Part shown: positions 54,304 through 62,792 of the stretch, in pieces
Position numbering within the stretch: position 1 is the stretch's first letter
Layout: each line of letters begins with the position of its first letter
Source of the DNA: JANQPX01 sp965222015
GTDB taxonomy: Bacteria; Pseudomonadota; Alphaproteobacteria; Geminicoccales; Geminicoccaceae
Assembly (NCBI GenBank): GCA_965222015.1
Contig: CBDCTL010000022.1
Span: 62,001 to 126,000, forward strand
Length of the DNA: 64,000 nucleotides
Direction: 5' to 3'
Made by a program: the position numbers and the translations under genes
Notes under the pieces: generated by a model
Told to the model about the DNA's origin: nothing
Database searches by the model: none
Seen by the model: only the letters and a program-made list of their open reading frames with translations

Positions 54304-54888
54304 TCACTCCTCGGACAGTGCTGGAAACAGCGGCACCGGCGTCGACCACGCGAAGGGGCCGTCGATCGCCTTCCAGCCATCCGTACCTTCAGGATACCAG
54401 ATAACCCTGCGATAGCCGAATTCCAGCGCACGCTTCGCGGCGTTCCAGGACATCCAGCAGTCGATGAAGCAATAGAAGACGAGCGGGCGATCCCAGTCGC
54501 CCGACGTCAGACGCCGCAGATTGTCCTCGAAATAAGCGGTCATCTCCTCGTCGAGGGCGCCCTGACCGATGTTCGGCAACCAGACGCTGCCGGCGATGTT
54601 TTCGCGCGGCTCCGGCACCGTCCAGCGGCCGGTGAAGTCGGTCTCGCTGGTGCGGATCAGCGGCATCGCGTCGATCAGGAGCGGATCGTCCGCTTCGATG
54701 ATTTCTTCGAGTTGGAGCGCGTCCACGACGAGGGCGCCCGGAAGATCGCAGGGCGTCGGGGCACGATAGTGGTCGAGACGGTAGTCCTCGGGCGTCTCGA
54801 TCTCGCAGGCGAGAGCCGGCATACCCGTGAACCAGGCACAGGCGCAAAGTCCGAGCAAAAACGCTACGGTTTGATGGCGACGCCCCAT
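54304..54888 (-). CDS. PQQ-dependent catabolism-associated rhodanese-like CXXCW-type protein
   Basis: A 194-residue periplasmic protein with signal peptide and a rhodanese-like fold ending in VFYCFIDCWMSWNAAKRALE, the conserved cysteine-Trp block of a family found only beside PQQ alcohol dehydrogenase genes. The two cysteines could act in redox or sulfur transfer with the SoxYZ-like carrier encoded at 57.4 kb. Its start overlaps the propeller gene end by 25 bases. Confidence 0.82.
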   Translation of the reverse strand: MGRRHQTVAFLLGLCACAWFTGMPALACEIETPEDYRLDHYRAPTPCDLPGALVVDALQLEEIIEADDPLLIDAMPLIRTSETDFTGRWTVPEPRENIAGSVWLPNIGQGALDEEMTAYFEDNLRRLTSGDWDRPLVFYCFIDCWMSWNAAKRALEFGYRRVIWYPEGTDGWKAIDGPFAWSTPVPLFPALSEE

Positions 54889-55862
54889 GGGAACCTGCCG
54901 ACCGGGATGGATTTGATCACCTTCAATTCGGCGACGTCGATCACCGAGACGTCGTTGGTGACGCCGTTGGTGGTGAACAGGAGTTTTTCGTCCGGCGTCA
55001 TGTCCAGATGCCAGACCCGGCGGCCGACCAGGAGATAGTCAAGGACCTCGTAGGTCTGGGCGTCGACCACGGCGACGCGGTTGGAGGGGCCGAGCGCAAT
55101 GAAGGCGAGCTTTCCGTCGGAGGTGAGGCGGATGCCGACCGGCTGGATGGTTTCTTCCGGCACGCCTGCGACCTCGAACTCGATCTTGTGCACGATTTCC
55201 TTGGTCTCGACGTCGATGATCGCGACCGTGCCGCCGATCTCCGCGGACGCCCAGAGCAGCTTGTCGTCCCTCGTGAAGCGGGCGTAGCGGGGGCGTTGAT
55301 CGATCAGGGTGTTCGCCGTCAGCCGCTGCTGACCGACGTCGATCCAGTGGACCATGTTGGTGGTCTCGGAGGTGGTGATCGCCCATTTGCCGTCGTGGCT
55401 GACCGCCATGCCTTCGGGCTCGACGCCGACGTCGATCTGCGCGATCACCTTCCTTTCCTCGGTGTCGACCACGGTGGTCAGCGCGTCGTCTTCGTTGGCG
55501 ATGTAGAGATAGCGATCGTTCGGGTGGAGATCGAACAGCTCCGGGTCCTCGCCCGAGGGAAGGTTGTGCAGGATTTTTCGTGTTTCGGCGTCCATCACCT
55601 GCACCGTGTCGTCGTCGGAGGCGCAGATATAGAGCTTTGAAAAATCTCTGGAGAAGATAATCCCACGCGGCCGCTGCCCGACCTCAACCGTCTCGATCAC
55701 CTCCAGCCTATCGACGTCGACGATCGTGACCGTATTATCCTTTTCGTTGGAAACCCAGGCCGTCGGGCCGGCGAAAGCATACTCGGATGCAGCCATCGAA
55801 AGGAGGGCGATCGCAAGGACGTGGTAAGATCTGAATGCGGAACGTGCGGGCGCTGGAAGCAT
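54864..55862 (-). CDS. PQQ-dependent catabolism-associated YVTN beta-propeller protein
   Basis: A 332-residue exported protein with a signal peptide (SYHVLAIALLSMAASEYAFA) and seven YVTN-type blades such as AWVSNEKDNTVTIVDVDRLEVIETVEVG, KLYICASDDDTVQVMDAETRK and WAITTSETTNMVHWIDV. ATG at 55862 gives the signal peptide; the longer frame to 55961 does not. Family members accompany quinoprotein dehydrogenases; their task is not known. Divergent from the PedF-like cytochrome gene. Confidence 0.85.
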   Translation of the reverse strand: MLPAPARSAFRSYHVLAIALLSMAASEYAFAGPTAWVSNEKDNTVTIVDVDRLEVIETVEVGQRPRGIIFSRDFSKLYICASDDDTVQVMDAETRKILHNLPSGEDPELFDLHPNDRYLYIANEDDALTTVVDTEERKVIAQIDVGVEPEGMAVSHDGKWAITTSETTNMVHWIDVGQQRLTANTLIDQRPRYARFTRDDKLLWASAEIGGTVAIIDVETKEIVHKIEFEVAGVPEETIQPVGIRLTSDGKLAFIALGPSNRVAVVDAQTYEVLDYLLVGRRVWHLDMTPDEKLLFTTNGVTNDVSVIDVAELKVIKSIPVGRFPWGVAIKP

Positions 55863-56050
55863 GTTTTTCACTCGTGTCTTCAATCTGTTCCGAGCTCGAA
55901 ATGGATGGTAGCCCAGGCCTCTGGGCTTGCCAAATGCGACCAAAGTACCGCTTACGAGCACGAGTGATGTCGCGCTATCAGTAGGATCACCGGTGAAGGT
56001 CGGCAGCGAGCCGGCGTTTCGGCCGGCGAGAACGAACAGAGGCTAAAGGG
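55863..56050. promoter_or_regulatory. Divergent promoter region of the quinoprotein operons
   Basis: 188 bases with several dyads: CACTCGTG (55869-55876) with CACGAGTG (55959-55966), AGCCCAG-GCCT-CTGGGCT (55910-55927), and GCCGGC-GTTTCG-GCCGGC (56010-56027). The spaced 8-bp pair could be a regulator site shared by both directions. No regulator gene is next to it. Confidence 0.4.
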
Positions 56051-56482
56051 ATGGCTCCGATGAAACCCCTGATCATCGCTGCGACGGCTTCCGCATTGAT
56101 TGGCTTCGCCGGCCAGGCTCTGGCCCATGGCGACGTCGCGCCGCAGGCAGTCGACACCTCCGGACTGACGCCGCTGAACGGCGAGGAGCATCTGGAAAAT
56201 CCGTATCGCGAAGCCGACGACTACGACACCGCGATCAAGATCGGCGACAAGGCCTATAATCAGAATTGCGCCCGCTGCCACGGCCTCGGCGCCGTCTCGG
56301 GCGGCATCGCGCCGGATCTTCGCTACCTGCTTCCGGGCGAGGACGACGAATATTTCGTCGAGAAGGTGAAGCTCGGTGCCGTCAGAAACGGCGTCACCTA
56401 CATGCCGCCTTTCGGCGAGATCTTCAGCGACGAGGCGATCTGGGCCATCCGCTCCTGGCTGGACACCGTTGCCGAAGAGTGA
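56051..56482 (+). CDS. pedF: Cytochrome c-550 PedF-like, electron acceptor of PQQ alcohol dehydrogenase
   Basis: A 143-residue periplasmic cytochrome with a signal peptide (IIAATASALIGFAGQALA) and one heme site CARCH (residues 73-77); the sixth ligand is probably the Met of YMPPFGE. The segment CARCHGLGAVSGGIAPDLRYL matches PedF-type cytochromes that accept electrons from PQQ ethanol dehydrogenases. It starts the plus-strand operon leading to the dehydrogenase. Confidence 0.87.
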   Translation: MAPMKPLIIAATASALIGFAGQALAHGDVAPQAVDTSGLTPLNGEEHLENPYREADDYDTAIKIGDKAYNQNCARCHGLGAVSGGIAPDLRYLLPGEDDEYFVEKVKLGAVRNGVTYMPPFGEIFSDEAIWAIRSWLDTVAEE

Positions 56483-57422
56483 CCCGCAGACAGGGCCGTC
56501 GATCGGCCGCCGCGCCGCGCTCGCAGGTCTCGCCGCCCTCGGCCTGACCCCGAGTGCGCTCGCCCAGACCGCGAACACGCGAAAGCCGATCCGGCCGGAC
56601 ACCGAGAACACGGTCGGCGAGAGCCTGGACGAGATCCTGGCGAAGGGCAGGGTCAAGGTCGCGGTCTACGAGGACTATCGGCCTTTCTCCTTCGTCGGCG
56701 GCGGCGAGCTGGTCGGCATCGACGTCGAGATCGCGAAACGGATCGCGGAAGGCCTTGGCCTGCGCCTGGAACTGATGGTCGTGCCCGCCGGCGAGAACGT
56801 CGACGCCGATCTTCGGAATTTCGTCTGGCGCGGCCCCACGGTCGGCGCGCGCAGCGAAGGCTCGATCGCCGTGGACGCGGTCGCCAATCTGATGCTGCAC
56901 GTCCCGTTCAGCAAGGAGCTGGACCTGCGCAACGAGCTCGCCGTGCTGTTCTCGCCCTATTATCAGGATCAGGTGACCATCGCCCGCGATCCGCAGGTCT
57001 TCGGCGGCGGCTCGTTCTCCCTGTTCGACCTCGAAGGCAAGACGATCGCCGTCGAGCTCGACACGCTTTCCGACAGCTATCTCTCCTCCACCTGGGGCGG
57101 CAAGCTGAGATCAGGCGTCCGGCGTTTCCTCAGGACCGACGACGGCGTCGCCGCCTTGCTGAAAGGCGACGTCGACGCCTTCATGGGCCCGGTCAGCCAG
57201 ATCGAAGGCGGCCTCGGCGAGCGCCTCGAAGACTACGACGTCGGTGATACGCAACTGCCCGGCCTCGCCGTCGACAGCTGGAGCGTCGGCGCCGCCGTGC
57301 GCGAAAACGCCCGGGATCTGCGCTGGGCCGCCGGCGACATCATCGACGAGCTGGCGAGAAACGGCGGCATGGCGAGCCTTTTCGAGCGTTTTGGTGTAAA
57401 CTACCGCTCGCCGGCGGCGTGA
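56469..57422 (+). CDS. Quinoprotein-associated periplasmic solute-binding protein (MoxJ/XoxJ-like)
   Basis: A family-3 solute-binding protein (317 residues from TTG 56469) with a twin-arginine-like export signal (GRRAALAGLAALGLTPSALAQ) and the binding fold from GRVKVAVYEDYRPFSFVGGGELVGIDVEIAKRIAEGLGL. The only initiator-like codon that keeps the signal is TTG 56469, 14 bases inside the cytochrome gene. In methylotrophs MoxJ/XoxJ proteins of this fold help mature the dehydrogenase instead of importing solutes; the same is likely here since no permease is present. Confidence 0.78.
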   Translation: MPKSDPQTGPSIGRRAALAGLAALGLTPSALAQTANTRKPIRPDTENTVGESLDEILAKGRVKVAVYEDYRPFSFVGGGELVGIDVEIAKRIAEGLGLRLELMVVPAGENVDADLRNFVWRGPTVGARSEGSIAVDAVANLMLHVPFSKELDLRNELAVLFSPYYQDQVTIARDPQVFGGGSFSLFDLEGKTIAVELDTLSDSYLSSTWGGKLRSGVRRFLRTDDGVAALLKGDVDAFMGPVSQIEGGLGERLEDYDVGDTQLPGLAVDSWSVGAAVRENARDLRWAAGDIIDELARNGGMASLFERFGVNYRSPAA

Positions 57423-57445
57423 AGGCCCGGCGTCTGGGAGATGAC

Positions 57446-58237
57446 ATGATGCAACGCTTTTCCGCTTTCGCCGCAGCACTCATGGTCCTCGTGAGCGCCC
57501 CGGCCCTGGCCGAGTCCTCAGCTGCCGATCCGCTGAATTCCGGCAACTGGCAATGGGTGAGAGATCATCTGTTCGGCGATGCGAAAACCGTCTTCGACGA
57601 TCGCGTTCTGGTCAAGGCGCCGCGCGATGCCGAGGACAACATGAACGTCCCCTTCATAGTCGACGCGCGCGCTCTGGACGACGTCCGAAAAATCGTGGTC
57701 TTCGCCGACAGCAACCCTATCCTCCGGGTGCTGACCATGGAGCCGGTCAAGGCCGAGCCCTTCATCGCGGCCGGGCTCAAGATGCAGCAGGGCGGACCGG
57801 TGCGCGCCGCGGCGCTGACGGCGGACGGCGTATGGCATGTCGGCGGCGTGTTCGTGGATGCCGCGGGCGGCGGCTGCACCGAGCCTGCGAGCGTCCATGC
57901 CGAGACCGACTGGGTCGATCATCTGGGCGAAATGCACGCGAAGAGCTGGCTGCAGCAGGACGGCGTCCAGCGGGCGACAGTCAGGGTCTATCATCCCATG
58001 GATACCGGCCTCGCCGACGGCATCCCCGCCTTTTTCATCGAGCGGCTGGACATCAAGGATGAGGCGGGTGAGGTCCTGGCGCGCATCGAACCGGCCGAGC
58101 CGGTGGTGCAGCATCCGAGCCTGACTGTCCTGGTCAGGCCCGAAGCCGGCAGCGACCATCTGGTGATCGACGGGCGTGACACCGAGGCGAACCTGCTCGG
58201 CGGAAAAATCCCGCTGGAGTGGGAGCTGGCCTCCTGA
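57446..58237 (+). CDS. Quinoprotein dehydrogenase-associated SoxYZ-like carrier
   Basis: A 263-residue exported protein. ATG 57446 with GGGAG upstream begins the signal peptide MMQRFSAFAAALMVLVSAPA; the GTG at 57419 would extend it. The first domain ends in a GGGC motif (DAAGGGCTEPAS), the swinging Cys of SoxY-type carriers; the second (about 160-255) is SoxZ-like. The family occurs next to PQQ alcohol dehydrogenases. It may carry a thiol-bound sulfur or cofactor species between the rhodanese-like protein and the metallohydrolase. Confidence 0.82.
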   Translation: MMQRFSAFAAALMVLVSAPALAESSAADPLNSGNWQWVRDHLFGDAKTVFDDRVLVKAPRDAEDNMNVPFIVDARALDDVRKIVVFADSNPILRVLTMEPVKAEPFIAAGLKMQQGGPVRAAALTADGVWHVGGVFVDAAGGGCTEPASVHAETDWVDHLGEMHAKSWLQQDGVQRATVRVYHPMDTGLADGIPAFFIERLDIKDEAGEVLARIEPAEPVVQHPSLTVLVRPEAGSDHLVIDGRDTEANLLGGKIPLEWELAS

Positions 58238-58260
58238 TCATGGATGCAATCCTCCGCGTT

Positions 58261-58363
58261 CGTCATGCCCGGGCTTGACCCGGGCATCCATCTGTCGGCC
58301 GTTCGCGGGCAGGGTGCCCTCTGGCGCCGGCGTGGATTGCCGGGTCGAGCCCGGCAATGACAG
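58261..58363 (+). repeat. Palindromic intergenic repeat with two stem-loops
   Basis: Two hairpins, ATGCCCGGG-CTTGA-CCCGGGCAT (58265-58287) and ATTGCCGGG-TCGAG-CCCGGCAAT (58336-58358), flank a 48-base spacer, and the outer ends TCAT (58263-58266) and ATGA (58357-58360) are also inverted. This is the kind of intergenic palindrome widespread in alphaproteobacterial genomes. Its right end contains the ATG used by the metallohydrolase gene. Confidence 0.7.
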
Positions 58364-59361
58364 AAGGGGGTGTTACGATTTCCAGTTCATCGAAGCCGTC
58401 GATAAGCGGCCTCAGCCGACGTCACCTTCTCGGTCTTGCCCTTGCCACTCTGGCAACGGTCAGGCAGACCACGCCAGCCGGTGCCGCCGGCCGGTGGACC
58501 TATGGCCTGGAGCCGAAGGAGATCGACGACGGCGTCTTTTTGCTGCGCGGCCTGGATCAGCATCTTTCGGTCGAGAACGGCGGCAATATCGCGAACATCG
58601 TCTTCATGACCACGGGCGATGGCGTCGTCCTGTTCGACAACGGCCCGAGCCGGATCTATGGCGAGGAACTCAAAGACGCGATCGCCCGCGTCACCGATGA
58701 GCCGGTCATCCGGGTGATCGTCAGCCACGCCCACCCCGATCACTATCTCGGCAGCCAGGTGTTCGAGGATCTGGCGATCGAAAGCCTGCCGATCGTGCGC
58801 GACGTCATCGCCGACATCGGCGATCTGTTCACGGACAACATGTACCGCCTCGTCGACGTCTGGATGCGCGGCACGCGCACCGTGGTGCCGACCAGGACGA
58901 TTTCCGCAGGACGCGAAAAGATCGGCAGGCGCGATCTGGAATTTCTGGAACTGGCCGGCCACAGCCAAGGGGACTTGGCGATATACGACCACGATCGCCA
59001 AACGCTGCTCGCCGCCGATCTGGTGTTCATGGACAGGGCGCCGACCACGCCCCACGCCGATCTCGACCTCTGGCGCCGCTCCCTGGATCGCCTGCAGGAC
59101 CTGCCGCTGAAGCGGGTCGTTCCGGGCCATGGCCCGGTCACCTCGGATGCGCGCGCGATCGAGCAGACCCGCGGCTATCTCGACTGGCTCGAAGCGACGC
59201 TCACCGCCGCCGCCGAACGCGGTCTCGCCGAGGCCGAGGCGATCGAGCTTCCGATCGATCCACCCTTCGATGAGCTTGCCGTCGTTCGGGACGAGTTCGT
59301 GCGCTCGGTCAGCCACCTCTACGGTGACCTCGCTTTGCAGGCGCTCGATCCGATCGAGTGA
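58357..59361 (+). CDS. Quinoprotein relay system zinc metallohydrolase
   Basis: A 334-residue metallo-beta-lactamase-fold protein exported by a twin-arginine-like signal (SGLSRRHLLGLALATLATV). Zinc ligands: HAHPDH (residues 124-129), the His of ELAGHSQGD, the Asp of LAADLVF, and the His of VPGHGPV. The family is restricted to quinoprotein dehydrogenase neighbourhoods. The only plausible start, ATG 58357, lies inside the palindromic repeat and has no visible ribosome site, so translation may be weak or the start may differ. Confidence 0.83.
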   Translation: MTEGGVTISSSSKPSISGLSRRHLLGLALATLATVRQTTPAGAAGRWTYGLEPKEIDDGVFLLRGLDQHLSVENGGNIANIVFMTTGDGVVLFDNGPSRIYGEELKDAIARVTDEPVIRVIVSHAHPDHYLGSQVFEDLAIESLPIVRDVIADIGDLFTDNMYRLVDVWMRGTRTVVPTRTISAGREKIGRRDLEFLELAGHSQGDLAIYDHDRQTLLAADLVFMDRAPTTPHADLDLWRRSLDRLQDLPLKRVVPGHGPVTSDARAIEQTRGYLDWLEATLTAAAERGLAEAEAIELPIDPPFDELAVVRDEFVRSVSHLYGDLALQALDPIE

Positions 59362-59398
59362 TTTGGCTGCGCCCTGCCGGGATCAATTTTGAGTTGAG

Positions 59399-59417
59399 CA
59401 AGTCCTGCCAGGACTTG
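59399..59417. promoter_or_regulatory. Perfect 19-bp dyad upstream of the alcohol dehydrogenase gene
   Basis: CAAGTCCTG, a central C, then CAGGACTTG. It lies in the 211-base gap between the metallohydrolase and the dehydrogenase, about 155 bases before the latter. With no T run after it, an operator is as likely as a terminator of the upstream operon. Confidence 0.5.
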
Positions 59418-59572
59418 GGACTTAAGACCAACTTGTCTATCGCTCGGCGATCTGCTTGAAGGGTAGCACATTGCCGAGAATCGGCGGGGAGGCTGGGCGG
59501 CCGGAAGGCGGCCATCAACGATACGAACCCGTCCGACGCTTGGGGTAGAAACAGACATCCGCGGAGACATCG

Positions 59573-61321
59573 ATGTTCCACGCCCGAACGCTATCACTTG
59601 GATTGACCGCCCTGCTGCTGGCCAGCGTCTCCGGCCCGGCCCTCGCGGTCACCGACGAAGATCTCGTGAACGACCACGAGACGCCAGGCGATGTCCTCAC
59701 CTACGGCCTTGGCTACAGCGGCCAGCGCTACAGCACGCTGGACAGCGTCAACAAGGAGAACGTCAAGGGCCTCGTCCCGGCATGGTCCTTCTCCTTCGGC
59801 GGCGAGAAGCAGCGCGGGCAGGAGAGCCAGCCGCTGATCGAGGACGGCGTGATGTACGTCACCGGCTCCTATTCGCGCATGTGGGCGATCGACACCGCGA
59901 CCGGCGAGGAGATCTGGCAGTATGACGCGCGGCTGCCCGAAGGCATTCTGCCCTGCTGCGACGTGGTCAACCGCGGCGCCGCCATCTACGGCGACAAGAT
60001 CTATTTCGGCACGCTGGACGCGAAGCTGGTGGCGCTCGACAAGGCGACCGGCAAGACCGTCTGGCGCAAGACCATGAACGACTACAAGGCGGGCTATTCC
60101 TATACCGCGGCTCCGCTGATCGTCGACGGCAAGGTGATCGTCGGCAATTCCGGCGGCGAGTTCGGCATCGTGGGTGCTGTCGTCGCATACGACGCCGAGA
60201 CCGGCGACGAGGTCTGGTATCGTCCGGTGCTCGAAGGCCATATGGGCCGCATGAACGGCGAAGACAGCACCATGACCGGCGAGCAGAACGCCACCTGGCC
60301 GGAAGACATGGCGACCTGGGGCGGCGGCGCCACCTGGCTCGGCGGTACCTACGATCCCGAGCTTGGACTCGCTTTTTTCGGCACCGGCAACCCGGCGCCC
60401 TGGAACAGCCATCTTCGTCCGGGCGACAATCTCTACACCTCCTCGACCGTCGCGATCGACGTCGAGACCGGCGAGATCAAATGGCACTATCAGACCACGC
60501 CCCATGACGGCTGGGACTATGACGGCGTCAACGAGCTGGTCGCCTTCGACATGGAAAAGGACGGAGCGACCGTGAAGGCCGGCGGCAAGGCGGACCGCAA
60601 CGGCTTCTTCTACGTGATCAACCGCGAGAACGGCGAGTTCATCAGCGGCACGCCCTTCGTCAACGAGATCACCTGGGCGAAGGAAATCGGCGCGGACGGC
60701 CGTCCCGTCTACAACGAGGACAACTATCCGAAGGACCCGGCCGTGGTCGCGGAGAGCGGCATGGAGCGGGATCCGGTGTTCTCCGCGCCGTCCTTCCTCG
60801 GCGGCAAGAACTGGATGCCGATCGCCTACAGCCAGAACACCAACCTCTTCTACGTGCCTTCGAACGAATGGGGCATGGACATCTGGAACGAACCGATCAC
60901 CTACAAGAAGGGGGCCGCCTATCTCGGCGCCGGCTTCAACATCAAGCCGCTCAACGACGACTATATCGGCGCTCTCCGCGCGATCGATCCCACCTCCGGC
61001 GAGATCAAGTTCGAGGTCAGGAACGAGGCCCCGCTCTGGGGCGGTGTCCTGACCACGGCCGGCGGTCTGGTCTTCTACGGCACGCCCGAGGGGTATCTGC
61101 AGGCGGTCGACGATGCGACCGGCGAGATCCTCTGGAAGTTCAACACCGGCTCCGGCATCGTCGGCAGTCCGATCACCTGGGAGCAGGACGGCGAGCAGTG
61201 GGTCGCCGTGGTCTCCGGCTGGGGCGGTGCGGTGCCGCTATGGGGCGGTGACGTCGCCGCGATCGTCAAGGACTTCAACCAGGGCGGCTCCGTCTGGGCA
61301 TTCAAACTCCCGAAGTCGTAG
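59573..61321 (+). CDS. PQQ-dependent alcohol dehydrogenase, lanthanide type
   Basis: A 582-residue periplasmic quinoprotein with signal peptide (LTALLLASVSGPALAV) and eight-bladed propeller. C128-C129 (LPCCDVV) form the vicinal disulfide over PQQ. The metal ligand N273 lies in TGNPAPWN; the catalytic Asp is D315 in WDYDGVNE, and the second Asp D317 two residues later is the accepted mark of lanthanide-dependent XoxF/PedH/ExaF enzymes (calcium types have Ala or Ser). The PedF-like cytochrome suggests a PedH/ExaF-like primary-alcohol oxidase, though XoxF-type methanol oxidation cannot be excluded. Confidence 0.92.
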   Translation: MFHARTLSLGLTALLLASVSGPALAVTDEDLVNDHETPGDVLTYGLGYSGQRYSTLDSVNKENVKGLVPAWSFSFGGEKQRGQESQPLIEDGVMYVTGSYSRMWAIDTATGEEIWQYDARLPEGILPCCDVVNRGAAIYGDKIYFGTLDAKLVALDKATGKTVWRKTMNDYKAGYSYTAAPLIVDGKVIVGNSGGEFGIVGAVVAYDAETGDEVWYRPVLEGHMGRMNGEDSTMTGEQNATWPEDMATWGGGATWLGGTYDPELGLAFFGTGNPAPWNSHLRPGDNLYTSSTVAIDVETGEIKWHYQTTPHDGWDYDGVNELVAFDMEKDGATVKAGGKADRNGFFYVINRENGEFISGTPFVNEITWAKEIGADGRPVYNEDNYPKDPAVVAESGMERDPVFSAPSFLGGKNWMPIAYSQNTNLFYVPSNEWGMDIWNEPITYKKGAAYLGAGFNIKPLNDDYIGALRAIDPTSGEIKFEVRNEAPLWGGVLTTAGGLVFYGTPEGYLQAVDDATGEILWKFNTGSGIVGSPITWEQDGEQWVAVVSGWGGAVPLWGGDVAAIVKDFNQGGSVWAFKLPKS

Positions 61322-61395
61322 CACGATCTGCCTGACTTATGCTGATGGGAGGGGCCGGCCACAGCGCCGGCCTCTTCTTTTCTGGAGGGATCGAA

Positions 61396-61944
61396 ATGCG
61401 CTGCCTGTTCGCTTCAGCCCTTGCCGCGGCTCTGATCCAGACGCCGTCCATCGGTGATGCTTTCGAGGGCGAAAAGACCGTTTATGCGGAGGCTGCAGAC
61501 GGCGAGCGAATCGCGATCGCCGCCGTGACGTTGCCTTCGGGCGGGCAGGGGGCCTATGCCTTCGATCTGGACGAAAGCGTCTTCACCGAGCATTTCCTGT
61601 CCATGCGCCCCTTCAAATGCCTTGATCTCGAAGGTCGGACCGTTTGCCACCTGCCCTATCCCTACGAGCTCGCCGGCGAAGTTCAGAAGCCGGACTGGCG
61701 GGATCTGGAATATCGTCTGCTGTTCCTGTTCAAGGACGCGGGCGAATACGGCATCAATTTCGCGAACGGCTACTACTTCCGATTCGAAGAGGACGGCGAC
61801 CGCCTGATCGGCACGCGCCATGAGACGAACATGGACCAGCTCGCCTCACCGCCCGCGGACGGGGTCCGCTATCCGCTGGACGAGTCCGAGCTCTACGAAA
61901 GCGAGGGCGACAGTCACCGGTTGAAGCGCCTGGTGATCGAGTAG
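61396..61944 (+). CDS. Small secreted protein of unknown function
   Basis: A 182-residue protein starting at ATG 61396 behind GGAGGG, with a short signal peptide (MRCLFASALAAALIQTPSIGDA). Two mature cysteines (FKCLDLEGRTVC) may pair. The rest is acidic and strand-rich. It follows the dehydrogenase by 74 bases on the same strand and could be cotranscribed. I do not recognise the family. Confidence 0.68.
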   Translation: MRCLFASALAAALIQTPSIGDAFEGEKTVYAEAADGERIAIAAVTLPSGGQGAYAFDLDESVFTEHFLSMRPFKCLDLEGRTVCHLPYPYELAGEVQKPDWRDLEYRLLFLFKDAGEYGINFANGYYFRFEEDGDRLIGTRHETNMDQLASPPADGVRYPLDESELYESEGDSHRLKRLVIE

Positions 61945-61962
61945 CGCCACCGCCCGATCGCG

Positions 61963-62556
61963 TCAGTCACCCAGGAACAGCGGTCCGAAAATCTGAAGGA
62001 ACAGAAAGCCGATCACCATCAGCGCGACCAGCCCCGCGAGCAGGCAGCTGATGAAATGGATGATCCGCCGCTGCTGAGGGACGCCGAGCGCATCGGGAAT
62101 GATCTTGTAGAGCAGAACGAGCGAATAGATCGAGAGCAGGAGCGACAGCACAAAACCGATCAGGGGGAGAGGGTCGACCACGGCTCCTGCATAGGCGGGG
62201 ACGCTGGTGAGCGTGAGCGCCGCGAAGGCGCTGTCGAAGTCGTTCCTGCCTTGGAAAACGCCGGCGAGATACGCGAAGATGAAGGCTGAGATGATCAGTC
62301 CCAGAATGCCGCCGACGATGACGAGGATGACGCCGCCGAGGCCGATGCCCGCGAACGCCGCCGAGGAGCCGGGAAACACGAACGACAGCAGGAGAGAAAG
62401 GATCAGTGAGCCGACGATGAGCGGCAGGCTGAGCTCCTTGAGCGTCTGCCGCCAGTCGTTGCCTTCAGCCAGATAAGCCTGCCATGTCGCCCGGGGCTGA
62501 AGCAGCGCGCCCTTGGCGATCTGGATCGTCCTGTTGACGTCGAACACGTTCGGCAT
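61963..62556 (-). CDS. Yip1-domain membrane protein
   Basis: A 197-residue protein with a short cytoplasmic N-terminus (AKGALLQPRATWQAYLAEG) and five hydrophobic segments, as in bacterial Yip1 proteins. It is convergent with the secreted protein gene. Function unknown; no operon partner is evident. Confidence 0.82.
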   Translation of the reverse strand: MPNVFDVNRTIQIAKGALLQPRATWQAYLAEGNDWRQTLKELSLPLIVGSLILSLLLSFVFPGSSAAFAGIGLGGVILVIVGGILGLIISAFIFAYLAGVFQGRNDFDSAFAALTLTSVPAYAGAVVDPLPLIGFVLSLLLSIYSLVLLYKIIPDALGVPQQRRIIHFISCLLAGLVALMVIGFLFLQIFGPLFLGD

Positions 62557-62792
62557 CCTCCATGTTTTCTTGGTCCGGCGATCGACGGAGGACGTTAACG
62601 CCGCTCCATGGCAGGATCAACCGCCTGAATTTTCTGACGTTTCCTGACCGACGACGGCGTCAACGATGCCGCCCGGCACGTCGGTCGAGCCTGCCGCCCG
62701 GTCGTTACGGCGCTTTATGAGGCCTTGGTCCGACTTGTTCCTCGGCGATGATCGGGCGAAACTGCGGCCATGACTGTCGATGACGTCGCCTG
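62557..62792. promoter_or_regulatory. Divergent intergenic region, Yip1 gene and FIST gene
   Basis: 236 bases between divergent genes; it must hold promoters for both directions. No clear repeat, operator or RNA is seen. Confidence 0.3.
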
